A stretch of 64,000 nt of DNA, taken from NCBI GenBank assembly GCA_949987705.1, contig CATLJY010000222.1, positions 1 through 64,000 of the forward strand. The letters are read 5' to 3'. This document shows, in pieces, positions 12,102 to 21,640 of the stretch. The translations under genes and the position numbers were made by a program. Below the pieces are notes generated by a model. That model was not told the DNA's origin, searched no databases, and worked only from the letters and a program-made list of their open reading frames with translations. The number at the start of each line of letters is the position of its first letter. Positions within the stretch are counted from its first letter, which is position 1. The DNA comes from Thereva unica. Taxonomy: Eukaryota; Arthropoda; Insecta; Diptera; Therevidae.

Positions 12102-12653
12102 ACAGGGTGGGCCAGAAAGAATTGCGAATTTGAAAAAATCACTAAAAAAAGTCTAAGTACAATTCACATACAAAGTTTTTTTTTCTACAAAAATTTAGAT
12201 CTGGGAAATTCATTTCTTAAAAATAGCATCATCCAGATGTGCACCATCGCGCTGCAAACATTCTTCTAATCTGAACTTCAAATTGGTAAAAATTCGGGAA
12301 TATCTGCCATTTCTTTCCGAATATTGGTCTTCAACTGGTCAATTGTGGCTGGGTTATTGGAGTAGACTCTACTTTTTAGGTTTCCCCACAAAAAAAGTCC
12401 AGTGGTGTAAAATCCGGACTTCTAAGAGGCCATTCAATGTCACCTCGGGCGATATCAGTTTCTCAGCAAACATCTCGTTTACGACCGCCAAAGAGACATT
12501 AGCTGTGTGGCATGTCGCGCCATCTTGTTGAAACCAGGTCGCTAAATTTCCGAGAACAGAGCTACTTAACCCCACCACCCGCGCAGTCCCCTCTCTAAAG
12601 CTTCAAACGCAAGAGTGGTTTTAAAATCGTACTCCTTTCTGGCCCACCCTGTA
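12101..12653 (-). mobile_element. Deleted mariner/Tc1-type element with TA duplication
   Basis: The element is 12103-12651, bounded by 17-bp perfect inverted repeats CAGGGTGGGCCAGAAAG and flanked on both sides by TA, the target duplication of the IS630/Tc1/mariner superfamily. Internally only the C-terminal third of a transposase remains on the minus strand. It is therefore an internal-deletion derivative that kept both ends. It sits inside the endonuclease of the LINE and is younger than that LINE. Confidence 0.92.
12205..12620 (-). pseudogene. mariner-type transposase, C-terminal remnant
   Basis: The minus frame contains WFQQDGATCHTA, the strongly conserved block with the second catalytic aspartate of mariner/IS630 transposases. 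A frame break then occurs where the family has PDFTPLDFFLWG; here HHWTF and LWGNLKSRVY are seen in neighbouring frames. A downstream block with TIDQLK and IRKEMADIP follows. The N-terminal helix-turn-helix and the first aspartate region are missing, so it cannot be functional. Confidence 0.85.
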
Positions 12654-13490
12654 TTAGTAATGAGGCCACCACCTCAGCCTTCGATGCTATTTCCGAACAG
12701 ATTTCCGGATTTTATTTTCCCACCCGGAAAGCGAAATCATTGTTGCGGGTGATTTCAACGTTCACAATGTACATTGGCTAAATTACTCAAATGGCACCAG
12801 TGTTCCTCTGAGCTCTTTGCGAGTCTCAACAACTTGCACCAAATTGTCAAATGTCCGACGAGAGTCCCTGATATTCCAGGTCAAGGAGCCCATCTCCTTG
12901 ACCTGTTTCTTACTTCCCATCCGACGCGGTACTCCATCAAGATTAGTTCACCCCTTGGCAACTCGGACCATAAACTAATTAGCGCTTATTTCCCATATCC
13001 ATCCTCGACCACAACCACCGCAGCTCCTAAAAGAACTTCGGTCTTATTCGCTTCTTCCAGGCCGCTGACTGGCATTTGTGTTTCCGTAATGCCAATGCGA
13101 ACTATTCGGCCCTCTGTGTCACCAAAATTATTCGAGCGGGTATGCGCTTGTTCATCCCTCACTCTACCAAATCTGTGAAGCCTAGGCCGAACAGATGGTT
13201 CAATGGGGAATGTATGAACGCAATCAAAGCTAAAGAAGCCGCCTATAGAGCATACAGACGTTCGCCTAATGAGCCACTTCGTCGTGAGTACATCAAACTG
13301 AGAAACTCCTGTAGCTCCATCATCAGGAAAGTCAAATCATCATTTAATGATAGATTGAGAAGTAAGATTCTTAACTCCACTACAGGCAGCAAAAACTTCT
13401 GGTCCTTGGTAACCGCCATCAAGAAGAATTTTACTTCCTCCTCAACACCTCCTTTTATTCACAACAAGGAAGTGATAACATAAAGCAAAC
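12654..13490 (+). pseudogene. LINE endonuclease C-terminal part and linker
   Basis: Just after the mariner element the plus strand reads a GDFNVHNVHW block (endonuclease G-D-F-N motif). After a frameshift near 12790 come HLLDLFLTS and GNSDHKLI, the S-D-H motif that closes the APE-type domain. Another frame change near 13080-13180 leads to a basic linker with RWFNGEC and AYRAYRR, typical of the region between endonuclease and RT. The frame ends at a stop at 13481-13483. Confidence 0.8.
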
Positions 13491-13584
13491 CCAAGGCCGA
13501 CCTATTAGCTTCTCTGTTCGCCGCAAATTCTTCTTTATCTGATGCTGCTATGTCACCCCCACTCTCGAGAATACCACCCACTCA

Positions 13585-14661
13585 ATGGACGGAGTTCACT
13601 TCATGACTCGCGAGGTGTTTAGGTGTCTCAAAGAACTCGACGCCAATAAATCCACTGGTCCCGACAAAATCCCCCCTATGGTACTTAAAAAATGTGCCTC
13701 ACCTTTGGCTAAACCTCTGCGCAAACTTTTTGCCCTGTCTTACTTCTCCGGAGTGTATCCCGATCCCGACTCTTGGAAACTATCTCATGTTCAGCCAATC
13801 CCAAAAAAAGGTGAAGCCAACGACCCCTTAAACTACCGCCCAATAGCAATTACTTCTGTTCTCTCCAAAATCATGGAGACAATAATCAATAAAAAGCTGA
13901 TGAAATATCTAGAATCCAACCAAATTATACACGACAGGCAATACGTCTTCAGATCTAAACGGTCTACTGGCGATCTGCTTGTGTGTTTAACCGAGCGTAT
14001 CAACCAAAGCATTCACAGCTTTGGTGAGCCTAGCCTGGTTGCACTAGATATATTAAAGGCTTTTGACAGAGCATGGCACCCAGCTCTGTTGAATAAACTC
14101 CAAGCTATTGGTATACACTTAGTTCTAAAGAACTGGATTAATAGCTTTCTTTCAGGCCGTTCAATCAAGGTAATATTGGATGGCGTCGAATCCAACCTCC
14201 ACGCCATTTCGGCCGGAGTTCACCAGGGGTCAATTCTCTCACCCGCACTTTTTCTAATCTTCATTAATGATCTGCTCTCAATCCCCTCCAACCCACTTCC
14301 CTGCTTCGCTGATGACGGTCCTCTGAATTTCTCTTACTCCTTTGACAATATAAGACAAGCACGTGCCAGACCTTGTCTTTACCACCGTCAACTGATGTCG
14401 GCTTCGATCAACCGGGATATCGAATCGATTCTCCATTGGGGCGAAATGAACCGCGTCAAATTCAATGCCACAAAAACGAAGCACTGTCTGATCTCCAACA
14501 AAAATTGTACCGACCTTCCTCCTATATCAGTGGATAAAGAGAATCTAACGGCTGACTCAACTCTCAACATCCTAGGGGTAACTTTAACGGAGCATTTGCG
14601 GTGGAATGATCACATATTCCAAATCGCTAAACAAGCCTCCCAATGCCTTGGATTTCTTTAG
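13585..14661 (+). pseudogene. LINE reverse transcriptase domain
   Basis: This 358-codon frame holds the RT boxes in order: STGPDKIPPMVLK, HVQPIPKKGE, NYRPIAITSVLSK, DILKAFDRAWH, AGVHQGSILSPALF and CFADDGPLNF (F-A-D-D in place of Y-A-D-D). A downstream LNILGVTL block precedes a frameshift into the C-terminal domain. The domain is complete in outline, but it is separated from its endonuclease by stops, so the element is dead. Nucleotide-strand shadows on the minus strand are not genes. Confidence 0.88.
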
Positions 14662-15076
14662 AGATGCAAACTCCTCCTCCAGCCAGCCGCATTGGCTACA
14701 ATATGTATACAAATCCTACATTCGGCCACGCCTCGAATACAACTCGCATATCTGGGCAGGTGCCCCAAAGACCACCTTGGCTTGTCTCGACAATGTGCAA
14801 AATCGTGTCCTCAAACTCATTGGTGATGGCCCCTTTCGCGCCTCCATAGACACCTTAATCCATCGTAGGAATGTAGCAGCCCTCTCCATTCTTTATCGCT
14901 ATTACCATGGCGACTGTTCCACTGAAATTCAGGACCTCCTGCCTGCACGGCAATACTTTTCCCGCAACACAAGACTAGTCCGCTCGGCTCACCCCCATAC
15001 CCTACAGCCCCCTCGTTCACGCACAATACGGTTTAGAAGTTCGTTTATGAATAGAACAACTCGACTCGTGGAATAA
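14606..15076 (+). pseudogene. LINE ORF2 C-terminal domain
   Basis: This follows the RT in another frame. Key blocks are YKSYIRPRLEYNSHIW, a RVLKLIGD block, HRRNVAALS and LYRYYHGDCS, then RNTRLVRSAHP and the final MNRTTRLVE with the stop. This is the standard tail of CR1/Jockey-like ORF2 proteins. The same blocks recur in the 49.5-kb and 5.7-kb fragments on the opposite strand, showing that several copies of this family are in the window. Confidence 0.82.
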
Positions 15077-15388
15077 TCTCCCGCAGTTAGTATTTCCGAA
15101 CTCGTACAGCACCTTAAAGTTCAAACGTGAGGTTCATCGTTATTTTCTTCTACACCCTCCAGACCCCCTCTAACCTTTCCTATTCTCCTCTATTCTTCAA
15201 ACCAAGCTTACTACTACACATTGCACCATGAACTGAACGACATTATCCCAGTCAGCCAGAAATGTATTTAAAATGCTTTTATAATGTCTGCGTTTGTAAG
15301 ATATTACAAAACGTATTATTTTCGCATTAAATTTATATGGGAGAGGACCCCTTTTGCCGGACCCCGAAGATTCGGTCTTACATAGAGT

Positions 15389-15449
15389 TAACCCTTCTAG
15401 CACAGAAGGCGCACTTTTCAGCAAAGCATGAAAATCTATATATACATAC

Positions 15450-15533
<84 letters not shown>

Positions 15534-15740
15534 TTTCCATTCTAAGACAGAAGGCGCACTGCCCACCAAGGCTGAGAAAAATTTACCACAGATTTTGTGG
15601 CTCTGCTGAGGCATGCAAACATATAAAAATAAAAAACGAATTAAACCTTCTACCTCAGAAGGTGCACTACTCAGCAGGGCTGAGAACATTTACCACTAAC
15701 CGTGGCTCAGCTGAGACATGCAAACATAAAATATTAAATC
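15389..15740. repeat. ~110-bp minisatellite, three units, one expanded by (TA)n
   Basis: Units begin near 15389, 15540 and 15647 with TTCTA-x-CAGAAGG(C/T)GCACT. They continue through a GGCTGAGAA block, TTTACCAC, a GTGGCTC(T/A)GCTGAG block and CATGCAAACATA. In the first unit the A/T-rich part has grown into the (TA)n tract at 15437-15530. Confidence 0.7.
15437..15530. repeat. (TA)n microsatellite
   Basis: About 94 bp of almost pure TA dinucleotides with three interspersed CA interruptions. The IYIYIY open frames on both strands come from this tract and are not genes. Confidence 0.95.
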
Positions 15741-16039
15741 AAACAGAGAAACGTGCAACAGCGAGTGGGTACACCAAGGACTCACGTCACATTAAGAAGA
15801 CTCTTTTTGAGAGCCTCTTCATTTGTAAGCATGCTAAAAACCCTAATATTTCTATTAACGTTAATAAGCATGCGATTAACAGGTTCGTATTTGCCGTAAT
15901 TGGTATTAGAGAAGCTAGTATGCAGGAGAGGTAAACCCCTCAAGCTGTAATTACTCACTCTGAATGCCACTTGGCTTCGTAAGAAACCTGAGTCTACCTT
16001 GTTATTTAGTAGCCGATGAACAAATATGACGTCAGCAAC

Positions 16040-16145
16040 TTCACGACGCACAGTGGGGCTCGCTCATAGAAGGTTCTGCTCAAAACTCAATTTTCAAAAT
16101 GTGGAAATTTTTCAAAAAAATTGTATCATCGTAGTTGTAATAATG
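16040..16145 (+). repeat. CACAGTGGGGC repeat, copy 1
   Basis: About 105 bp starting GCACAGTGGGGC and ending with a TTGTATCATCGTAGTTGTAATAAT-like tail (positions 16120-16145). It is repeated in inverted orientation at 21541-21640 with few differences. The sharp shared start suggests a mobile-element end. Confidence 0.65.
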
Positions 16146-16530
16146 TATCAGATCACGTGTAAAAATATTAAGTCGCTGACTGCTATGAGTCATCGAGCGC
16201 ATGAGCATAAAGTTCATATTTTAGGCAAAATAATACTTCTGCGAAAAAGGAATGCCAGTTTATGCGCGATATAAAAACATTAATTTCTAAAGTTTAACGA
16301 TAAAATCTATGAAAGTGTATTATGTCGGTGATCAAGCAAGGTTTGTTAATTCTTATTTAATTTTGTATTATATGATAAGTTCATTGGTTTATGATACAGG
16401 GCTTAAAATTTGTGGTAGTGTATATTTTTTCGTAGGAGGTTCTTTAAATGACATTTTCTCGAAAACGCGCAAAGTTCTATTGCTAATTTTTTCGATTAAC
16501 TAATATACAAAGCCTTCCTTTTATAATAAA

Positions 16531-16924
16531 AAAATAAATGGTTAAAAAATTTTTTTAAAAAAAATTCTTTTAATTAACTAAAAAATGTACTGAAAAGTAA
16601 AAAATAAAAAATATTTTAAAGAAAGCGTGAAATTTCAATTTTAATGAAAAAGTTAATTAAAAGAATGGCGCATTTTTCATCAAAAAATTTTGTTAGATTT
16701 TGAAATTAACAAAGCAAAAAATTGAGGGTTATTGTAAATCTCACGCGATTTACAGTTATATTTTCAATTTTTGATGAAAAATGCGCCATTCTTTTAATTA
16801 ACTTTTTCATTAAAATTGAAATTTCACGCTTTCTTTAAAATATTTTTTATTTTTTACTTTTCAGTACATTTTTTAGTTAATTAAAAGAATTTTTTTTAAA
16901 AAAATTTTTTAACCATTTATTTTA
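16531..16924. repeat. Long near-perfect hairpin, ~155-bp arms
   Basis: The left arm (about 16531-16689) and right arm (about 16766-16924) are almost perfect reverse complements, both containing the segment around AATGGCGCATTTTTCATC. The ~75-bp loop contains its own small stem, GTAAATC ... GATTTAC, at 16734-16753. The right arm alone recurs at 28619-28775 as the beginning of the second repeat-block copy. Confidence 0.85.
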
Positions 16925-17937
16925 TTTTCTACTTTTTAGTTTATTATATGTTTTCCGCCATTTTATGATGGCAATTCTATTAGATTTAAAATTACGTCAC
17001 ACAGTTTACTGTATTCATTTGATACCCATGTCGTGGGCTCAGTGGAACATAATTGCAAAAACGGCCGCCATCTCGGAACCGTCTTCTTGATTTTTTTACA
17101 AAAAGGTCAGATTGCATTTAGTACTTATACATGATGAGTTGAACTCAAGTTGAACCCAAGTCTAACTACATGTAAACGGGAGTCGAGTTGGGTTAAGGTT
17201 GACTGAACTCGACTCAGCTCTGCTACCTGGGTTTAGTTGAAATTATGCATACGGACATGAGTTCAGTATTTGAGTAGTTGAATTTAGTTGACAGCAGCAT
17301 CTCTGTGTTTGTTTGTGATTTTTTGTAACGTGTATTGCTTCTTTATTATCAACTCACCCTTAACTCAACTATTCATCTCATCATTCATGCACATTAACCA
17401 CCCGAACTACGAGTGTGTGCAAAATTGGAAGTTGGTCGGTTATATTTTCTACTTTTTAGTCTATTATAAGCTTTCCGCAATTTAGTGTTGGCCGCCATTT
17501 TGAATTTGGAATGACGCCACATAGCTTATTGTGTTCTACCTGTCATATCCTTTCATTTGATACCCATGTCAGAGGGCCGCGGAGCACAATTTCAAAAATC
17601 GGGCGCCATTTTGGAACCGCCATCTTGATATTTTTACAAAATGGCCAGATTGCATTTTCATCCAAACTAAACGTGTATGCAAAATTTCAGCTCTATCCGA
17701 AACCGGGAAGTGGGTCAAATTTAACTTCCAAGATTTGACGACAAACAGTGACACAATTTCAAAAATCGGGCGCCATTTTGGAACCGCCATCTTGATATTT
17801 TTACAAAATGGCCAGATTGCATTGTCATCCAAACTAAACGTGTATGCAAAATTTCAGCTCTATCCGAAACCGGGAAGTGGGTCAAATTTAACTTCCAAGA
17901 TTTGACGACAAACAGTGTAAGTTAAATAAAAGAATTT
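16766..17937 (+). repeat. 1.2-kb dispersed repeat block, copy 1
   Basis: This block matches 28619-29503 plus 31174-31534 closely. It contains two to three diverged internal units with a GGCGCCATTTTGGAACCGCC core. A ~165-bp direct duplication (about 17583-17750 and 17751-17916) carries the AAAATTTCAGCTCTATCC segment. It ends GTGTAAGTTAAATAAAAGAATTT. It encodes no recognised protein; the ORFs in it are frame shadows shared by all copies. Its superfamily is not clear. Confidence 0.75.
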
Positions 17938-18383
17938 AAAAAGAATCAAAAATAGAACTTTGCGCATTTTAGAGAAATGCACCTCCTACTGGAGAGGGTC
18001 AAATGGTAGCAATGGCCTCAGGGACCTTTGATGGTGCCGGTACATCAAAGAGATAAATCCTGGGTAACGCCACCTGCGATCTAAGGTCTTCACGATCTAA
18101 GATTTTCCGATATGCTACCGAATCCTACCTCAACCTCCACGAAGATGTAGATTTTACATCGGGTGTCCCCTGGATGCTCTTGTCTACACAAGAGTAACAG
18201 ACTGAGGAGGGTGAAAGGCGAGTGCTTCGCGCCTCAAAACGAAGCAAATACCGGACTGGTCCTCCAGGTTGGGGGTTGGGCGGCAGGCTGACAACCTTCC
18301 ACCGTAAAAACCTACCCGTCACGAATCCTCAAGGCAGGCCTCGGACAGGACGGACTCAACGGCAACGACTCAGGCAACGGAAT

Positions 18384-21140
18384 ATGGAATTCGATTTTGG
18401 AACATGGAACGTCAGGACGCTCAACAGAACGGGCGCTCTGCGTTCGCTTTTATTACTTCTAAAAAAATATAACATAAAGATCACAGCCCTTCAAGAAACA
18501 AAATGGACCCACAGTGGTATAATGGATCTAAAAACCCACACGGTACTCTCCAGCGGATCATCAAATGGAAGAAGAGAGTTCGGAGTAGCATTCATCATAG
18601 AGAAGGAAATGAAATCTCTGATTCTGGACTTCAAACCAGTCAGCAATAGAATATGCACACTTCGCATTAAAACAAGGCTACATAACATCAGTCTTATAAA
18701 CGTCCACGCGCCCACAGAAGAGAAAACGGATGAGGAGAAAGAGGAATTCTACCAAGAGCTAACAAACACCATCAGGTTAATACCGTCAAACGATATTAAA
18801 ATGGTGCTTGGAGATATGAATGCCAAAGTAGGAAAAGAAGAGGAGTTCCTAGGAGTCATAGGAAAGCATAGCCTACACAACGTTACCAATGACAATGGTA
18901 GTCGATTGATCGATTTCGCAAGCTCAAACGCAATGGTAGTAAGTTCAACAGTGTTCCCGCACAAAGATATACATAAGATGACGTGGCAATCACCAGACGG
19001 AGTAACTAATAATCAAATTGACCACGTCCTAATTGAAAGAAGAGGGGCCACGAGTATACTGGACGTAAGAACAATGAGAGGAGCGTGCTGTGGCTCGGAC
19101 CACTATCTCGTCAAAGTGAAATTTAGAACCCGGATAGCAACTAAAACGCATAGAGTGCAAACTCAACCAAAATACGATATAGATAAGCTAAAACGGGAAG
19201 AAATAAGAGATGCCTACCAACATGCTGTCGTACAAAACTTGAGAGAGGTAGATGAGCAGCCCAACATCAACGACAAATGGGAACAGATCAAAAGCAGCAT
19301 AAAGGGGGCAGCAGAAGAGGCACTAGGCTGGGCCCCCAGACAGACTAGAATTGATTGGTTCGACCAAGACTGTAGAACCGCAATTGAAGAAAGAAACCAG
19401 AGCCACCGAGAGTACATCGCAAGGCCAACAAGAGCAAGGATGGAAGTCTTCAAGGAAAAAAGGAAAATTGCAGACAAGCTGTGCAGAAAGAAGAAGAGGG
19501 AATATCTAAATAGGAAAATCCTACAGATACAGGAAGACTTCAATGAAGGGAGAATTAGACAAGCGTACAAAGGAACTCGCCAGATCACCAATAAGTTCCA
19601 GCCAAGAACGGACATCTGCAAGGACGTAGATGGGAACTTGTTGGCAGATCCTGATAGGATAAAGGAAAGGTGGAGAGAGTATTTTCAGAACCTATTGAAT
19701 CCTATCTCCCTATCAAACGAGAATGCAGAGACAGAGGCATTTGTAATTCCCCAAGATAACATCTCAATAGAACCACCAACACTGGATGAGGTGCGGGAAG
19801 CTATAAAAAGGCAGAACAGCAACAAATCGCCTGGCGCCGATGGAATAGCAGCTGAGCTGCTAAAGGAAGGAGGACCCCAACTATTAAGAACATTACACGA
19901 ACTCATATGCACCATCTGGGAGGAAGAAGTTATACCAGAGGACTGGAAGAAAGCCATTATATGTCCAATATACAAGAAAGGAGATAAACTAAACTGCAAA
20001 AACTACAGAGGCATCTCACTCCTCAGCACCAGCTACAAAATCTTCACAATCCTTGTGAAACAAAAACTGGAACCTATAGCGGAAAGCCTTATAGGAGAAT
20101 ATCAAGCTGGTTTTAGGACAAACAGGTCAACATCGGACCAACTGCTGACCTTAAGGCAAATTCTGGAGAAAACCTGGGAAAGGAATGTAGATGTATACCA
20201 GATATTTGTCGACTTTCAACAGGCATATGACTCAATAAACAGAGAGAGGCTATACGAGATCTTATCGGAAATAGGAGTCCCCTCAAAGTTGATACAACTA
20301 ATCAAATGCGCCACAAACAGCTCACTAGCGAAAGTAAGGATCCAAAATGAGCTCGAAGTACGTCAAGGGCTTAGACAAGGAGATGGGCTGGCCCCCATGC
20401 TTTTCAACCTGGCCCTAGAATGGGTGATAAGGAAAACGTCAGTCCAGAGAAGTGCATCAATAGCTACCCAGTCGGTACAATTACTTGGATATGCGGATGA
20501 CGTAAACATCGTGGGAAGGTCCTTTTTGGCAGCAAAAGAAGTCTATGTTGAATTAAAAGAGGCGGCAAAGGACATAGGCCTGAAGATTAACGAAGAAAAA
20601 ACGAAGGTGATGCAACAATCCAGAGCAGGACGATTTAGAATGGGAAGAAATATAACCATCGACGAACATAACCTAGAAGTAGTCGATAAAACAGTCTACC
20701 TTGGGTCTACTATCACAAAAAGAAACGAAGAAAAAGAAGAAATAACTAGAAGAATACTACTGGCTAATAGAGCCTTTTATGCCCAAAAACAAATCCTGCA
20801 CTCAAGATTTGTGCACAGGAAAACGAAACTCTCACTCTACAAAACAGTAATACGACCAGTACTGTGTTATGGTAGCGAGACTTGGACTATGGCCCAGGAC
20901 ATAGAGGAACGAGTCAACAGGTTCGAGAGGAAAATTCTCAGATGCATAATAGGCCCAATCAGAGAGGATGGAATATGGCGAAGAAGATACAACAACGAGT
21001 TGTATGAAATTTTTGACGACCCACAACTCTCAACTTTAATAAAAATCAACAGATTGAGACTAGCCGGCCACGTGATCAGGATGGAGGACAATCGCATCCC
21101 AAAACGGCTTATGGCATCAGAAATTTCGGGAAGTAGGTAG
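18384..21140 (+). CDS. RTE-like endonuclease-reverse transcriptase
   Basis: The polyprotein nicks target DNA and reverse-transcribes the element RNA at the nick. I start at the ATG at 18384, just before FGTWNVRTL; the frame is open further upstream but lacks an obvious start. This gives 918 residues. The APE-type endonuclease (about 5-240) shows LQETKW, GDMNAKVG and SDHYLVKV. The RT (about 430-760) shows SPGADGIAAELL, NYRGISLLSTSYKI, QAGFRTNRST, DFQQAYDS, LRQGDGLAPMLFNLA and GYADDVNIVG with YADD near residue 702. A C-terminal LCYGSETW block follows. The frame stops at 21138-21140. About 47 more family-typical codons (GRPRRRW ... EAKARFGL) lie in another frame up to 21281, so a small frameshift truncates the C-terminus. 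Confidence 0.88.
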   Translation: MEFDFGTWNVRTLNRTGALRSLLLLLKKYNIKITALQETKWTHSGIMDLKTHTVLSSGSSNGRREFGVAFIIEKEMKSLILDFKPVSNRICTLRIKTRLHNISLINVHAPTEEKTDEEKEEFYQELTNTIRLIPSNDIKMVLGDMNAKVGKEEEFLGVIGKHSLHNVTNDNGSRLIDFASSNAMVVSSTVFPHKDIHKMTWQSPDGVTNNQIDHVLIERRGATSILDVRTMRGACCGSDHYLVKVKFRTRIATKTHRVQTQPKYDIDKLKREEIRDAYQHAVVQNLREVDEQPNINDKWEQIKSSIKGAAEEALGWAPRQTRIDWFDQDCRTAIEERNQSHREYIARPTRARMEVFKEKRKIADKLCRKKKREYLNRKILQIQEDFNEGRIRQAYKGTRQITNKFQPRTDICKDVDGNLLADPDRIKERWREYFQNLLNPISLSNENAETEAFVIPQDNISIEPPTLDEVREAIKRQNSNKSPGADGIAAELLKEGGPQLLRTLHELICTIWEEEVIPEDWKKAIICPIYKKGDKLNCKNYRGISLLSTSYKIFTILVKQKLEPIAESLIGEYQAGFRTNRSTSDQLLTLRQILEKTWERNVDVYQIFVDFQQAYDSINRERLYEILSEIGVPSKLIQLIKCATNSSLAKVRIQNELEVRQGLRQGDGLAPMLFNLALEWVIRKTSVQRSASIATQSVQLLGYADDVNIVGRSFLAAKEVYVELKEAAKDIGLKINEEKTKVMQQSRAGRFRMGRNITIDEHNLEVVDKTVYLGSTITKRNEEKEEITRRILLANRAFYAQKQILHSRFVHRKTKLSLYKTVIRPVLCYGSETWTMAQDIEERVNRFERKILRCIIGPIREDGIWRRRYNNELYEIFDDPQLSTLIKINRLRLAGHVIRMEDNRIPKRLMASEISGSR

Positions 21141-21281
21141 GTAGACCCAGGAGGAGATGGATAGACTCTGTGACGGCTGACGCAGAGTCAATGCTCAACA
21201 TCCGGAACTGGAGACATGCTGCAAGGGACCGTCAAACTTGGAGAAATGCCCTAGAGGAGGCCAAGGCTCGATTTGGGCTGT
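21141..21281 (+). pseudogene. Frameshifted C-terminus of the RTE-like ORF
   Basis: Directly after the stop, an adjacent frame reads GRPRRRWIDSV, then NWRHAARDR, WRNALEEAKARFGL and a stop. This is the usual end of this protein family. The break lies in a short AGTAGGTAGGTAG repeat, where slippage of a 4-bp unit is a likely cause. It shows that the element was recently intact but is probably inactive in this copy. Confidence 0.75.
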
Positions 21282-21299
21282 AGCGCCATTGGATGGATG

Positions 21300-21542
21300 G
21301 AACACTCCAGCGAGTTGTTTCTCAAATGCCCCGATGCCAGAGTCGCGAAATGGTTGGAAGTAGGTGGAATAAAAATATATCGCGGCTAGGTTGTGGCAGC
21401 TCCTTCCTATGTACTTCTCTCTCTCTTCTTCTCATCTTCCGGCTAGAGCTGCTGTTCGACATTCTATAGGAAAAAATAGATTGTCGAACAGTACAAAGGG
21501 GGCTTTCCCTAAGTCTCTAGTCTATCACATAAAAAAAAAAAA
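21300..21542 (+). mobile_element. SINE copy C, 3' part only
   Basis: This matches the 3' half of the SINE at 33818-34275 in reverse orientation. It starts AACACTCCAGCGA, continues through AGAGTCGCGAAATGG, ATCGCGGCTAGGTTGTGGC and CCGGCTAGAGCTGCTGT, and ends CACAT plus a poly-A run at about 21530-21542. It abuts the (GGAT)n tail of the RTE-like LINE directly, with the SINE tRNA head missing. Confidence 0.8.
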
Positions 21543-21640
21543 TTATTACAACTACGATGATACAATTTTGTGGAAAAATTTCCACATTTTGAAAATTGGG
21601 TTTTGAGCAGAACCTTCTATGAGCGGGCCCCACTGTGCGA
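21541..21640 (-). repeat. CACAGTGGGGC repeat, copy 2
   Basis: This is the inverted copy of 16040-16145. It joins the CR1-like LINE inside its coding region, so the LINE frame runs straight from LNLSSLHKR into repeat sequence. Ends or duplications are not obvious. Confidence 0.65.

Larger units (their letters stand above)
11780..15190 (+). mobile_element. Decayed CR1/Jockey-like LINE, interrupted by a mariner element
   Basis: The order endonuclease, RT, C-terminal domain is preserved on the plus strand, with several frame breaks. The endonuclease starts near 11790 and is split at 12101 by a TA-flanked mariner-type element, resuming at 12654. RT is at 13585-14661 and the C-terminal part at 14606-15076. 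No ORF1 is recognised upstream. Related fragments occur at 5640-5845 and 49449-49880 on the minus strand. Assignment to the CR1/Jockey group rests on the NYRPI, AFD, HQGSILSP and FADD boxes and on the C-terminal YIRPRLEY block. Confidence 0.85.
16432..17990. repeat. Outer inverted pair around the 17-kb repeat block
   Basis: A ~60-bp segment at 16432-16498 (AGGAGGT ... GCGCAAAGTTCTAT) is present in reverse complement at about 17950-17990. It encloses the long hairpin and the repeat block. This suggests that the block was inserted into, or assembled within, an older inverted-repeat element. Confidence 0.45.
17995..21300 (+). mobile_element. Nearly full-length RTE-like LINE
   Basis: The element has a ~390-bp leader, one long endonuclease-RT frame and a short 3' end. 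The last coding bases are followed by TGTAGCGCCATT and a short (GGAT)n run at about 21291-21300, the kind of simple-repeat tail that RTE elements often have. The 5' boundary is uncertain and is placed where the inverted-pair sequence stops. Insect proteins of this type are often listed under the misleading name craniofacial development protein 2. Clade assignment is tentative. Confidence 0.8.

Noticed and set aside
15337..15934. Open frames rich in IYIY on both strands
   Set aside because: They are translations of the (TA)n tract and the surrounding minisatellite.
17288..17738. Repeated ORFs (MTAASLCLF…, MTPHSLLCS…) shared with 29.1-31.5 kb
   Set aside because: They recur only because the repeat block is copied; there are no domains and stops fall at varied places.
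20832..21097. Minus-strand ORFs opposite the RTE-like reverse transcriptase
   Set aside because: Shadows of the long plus-strand frame.
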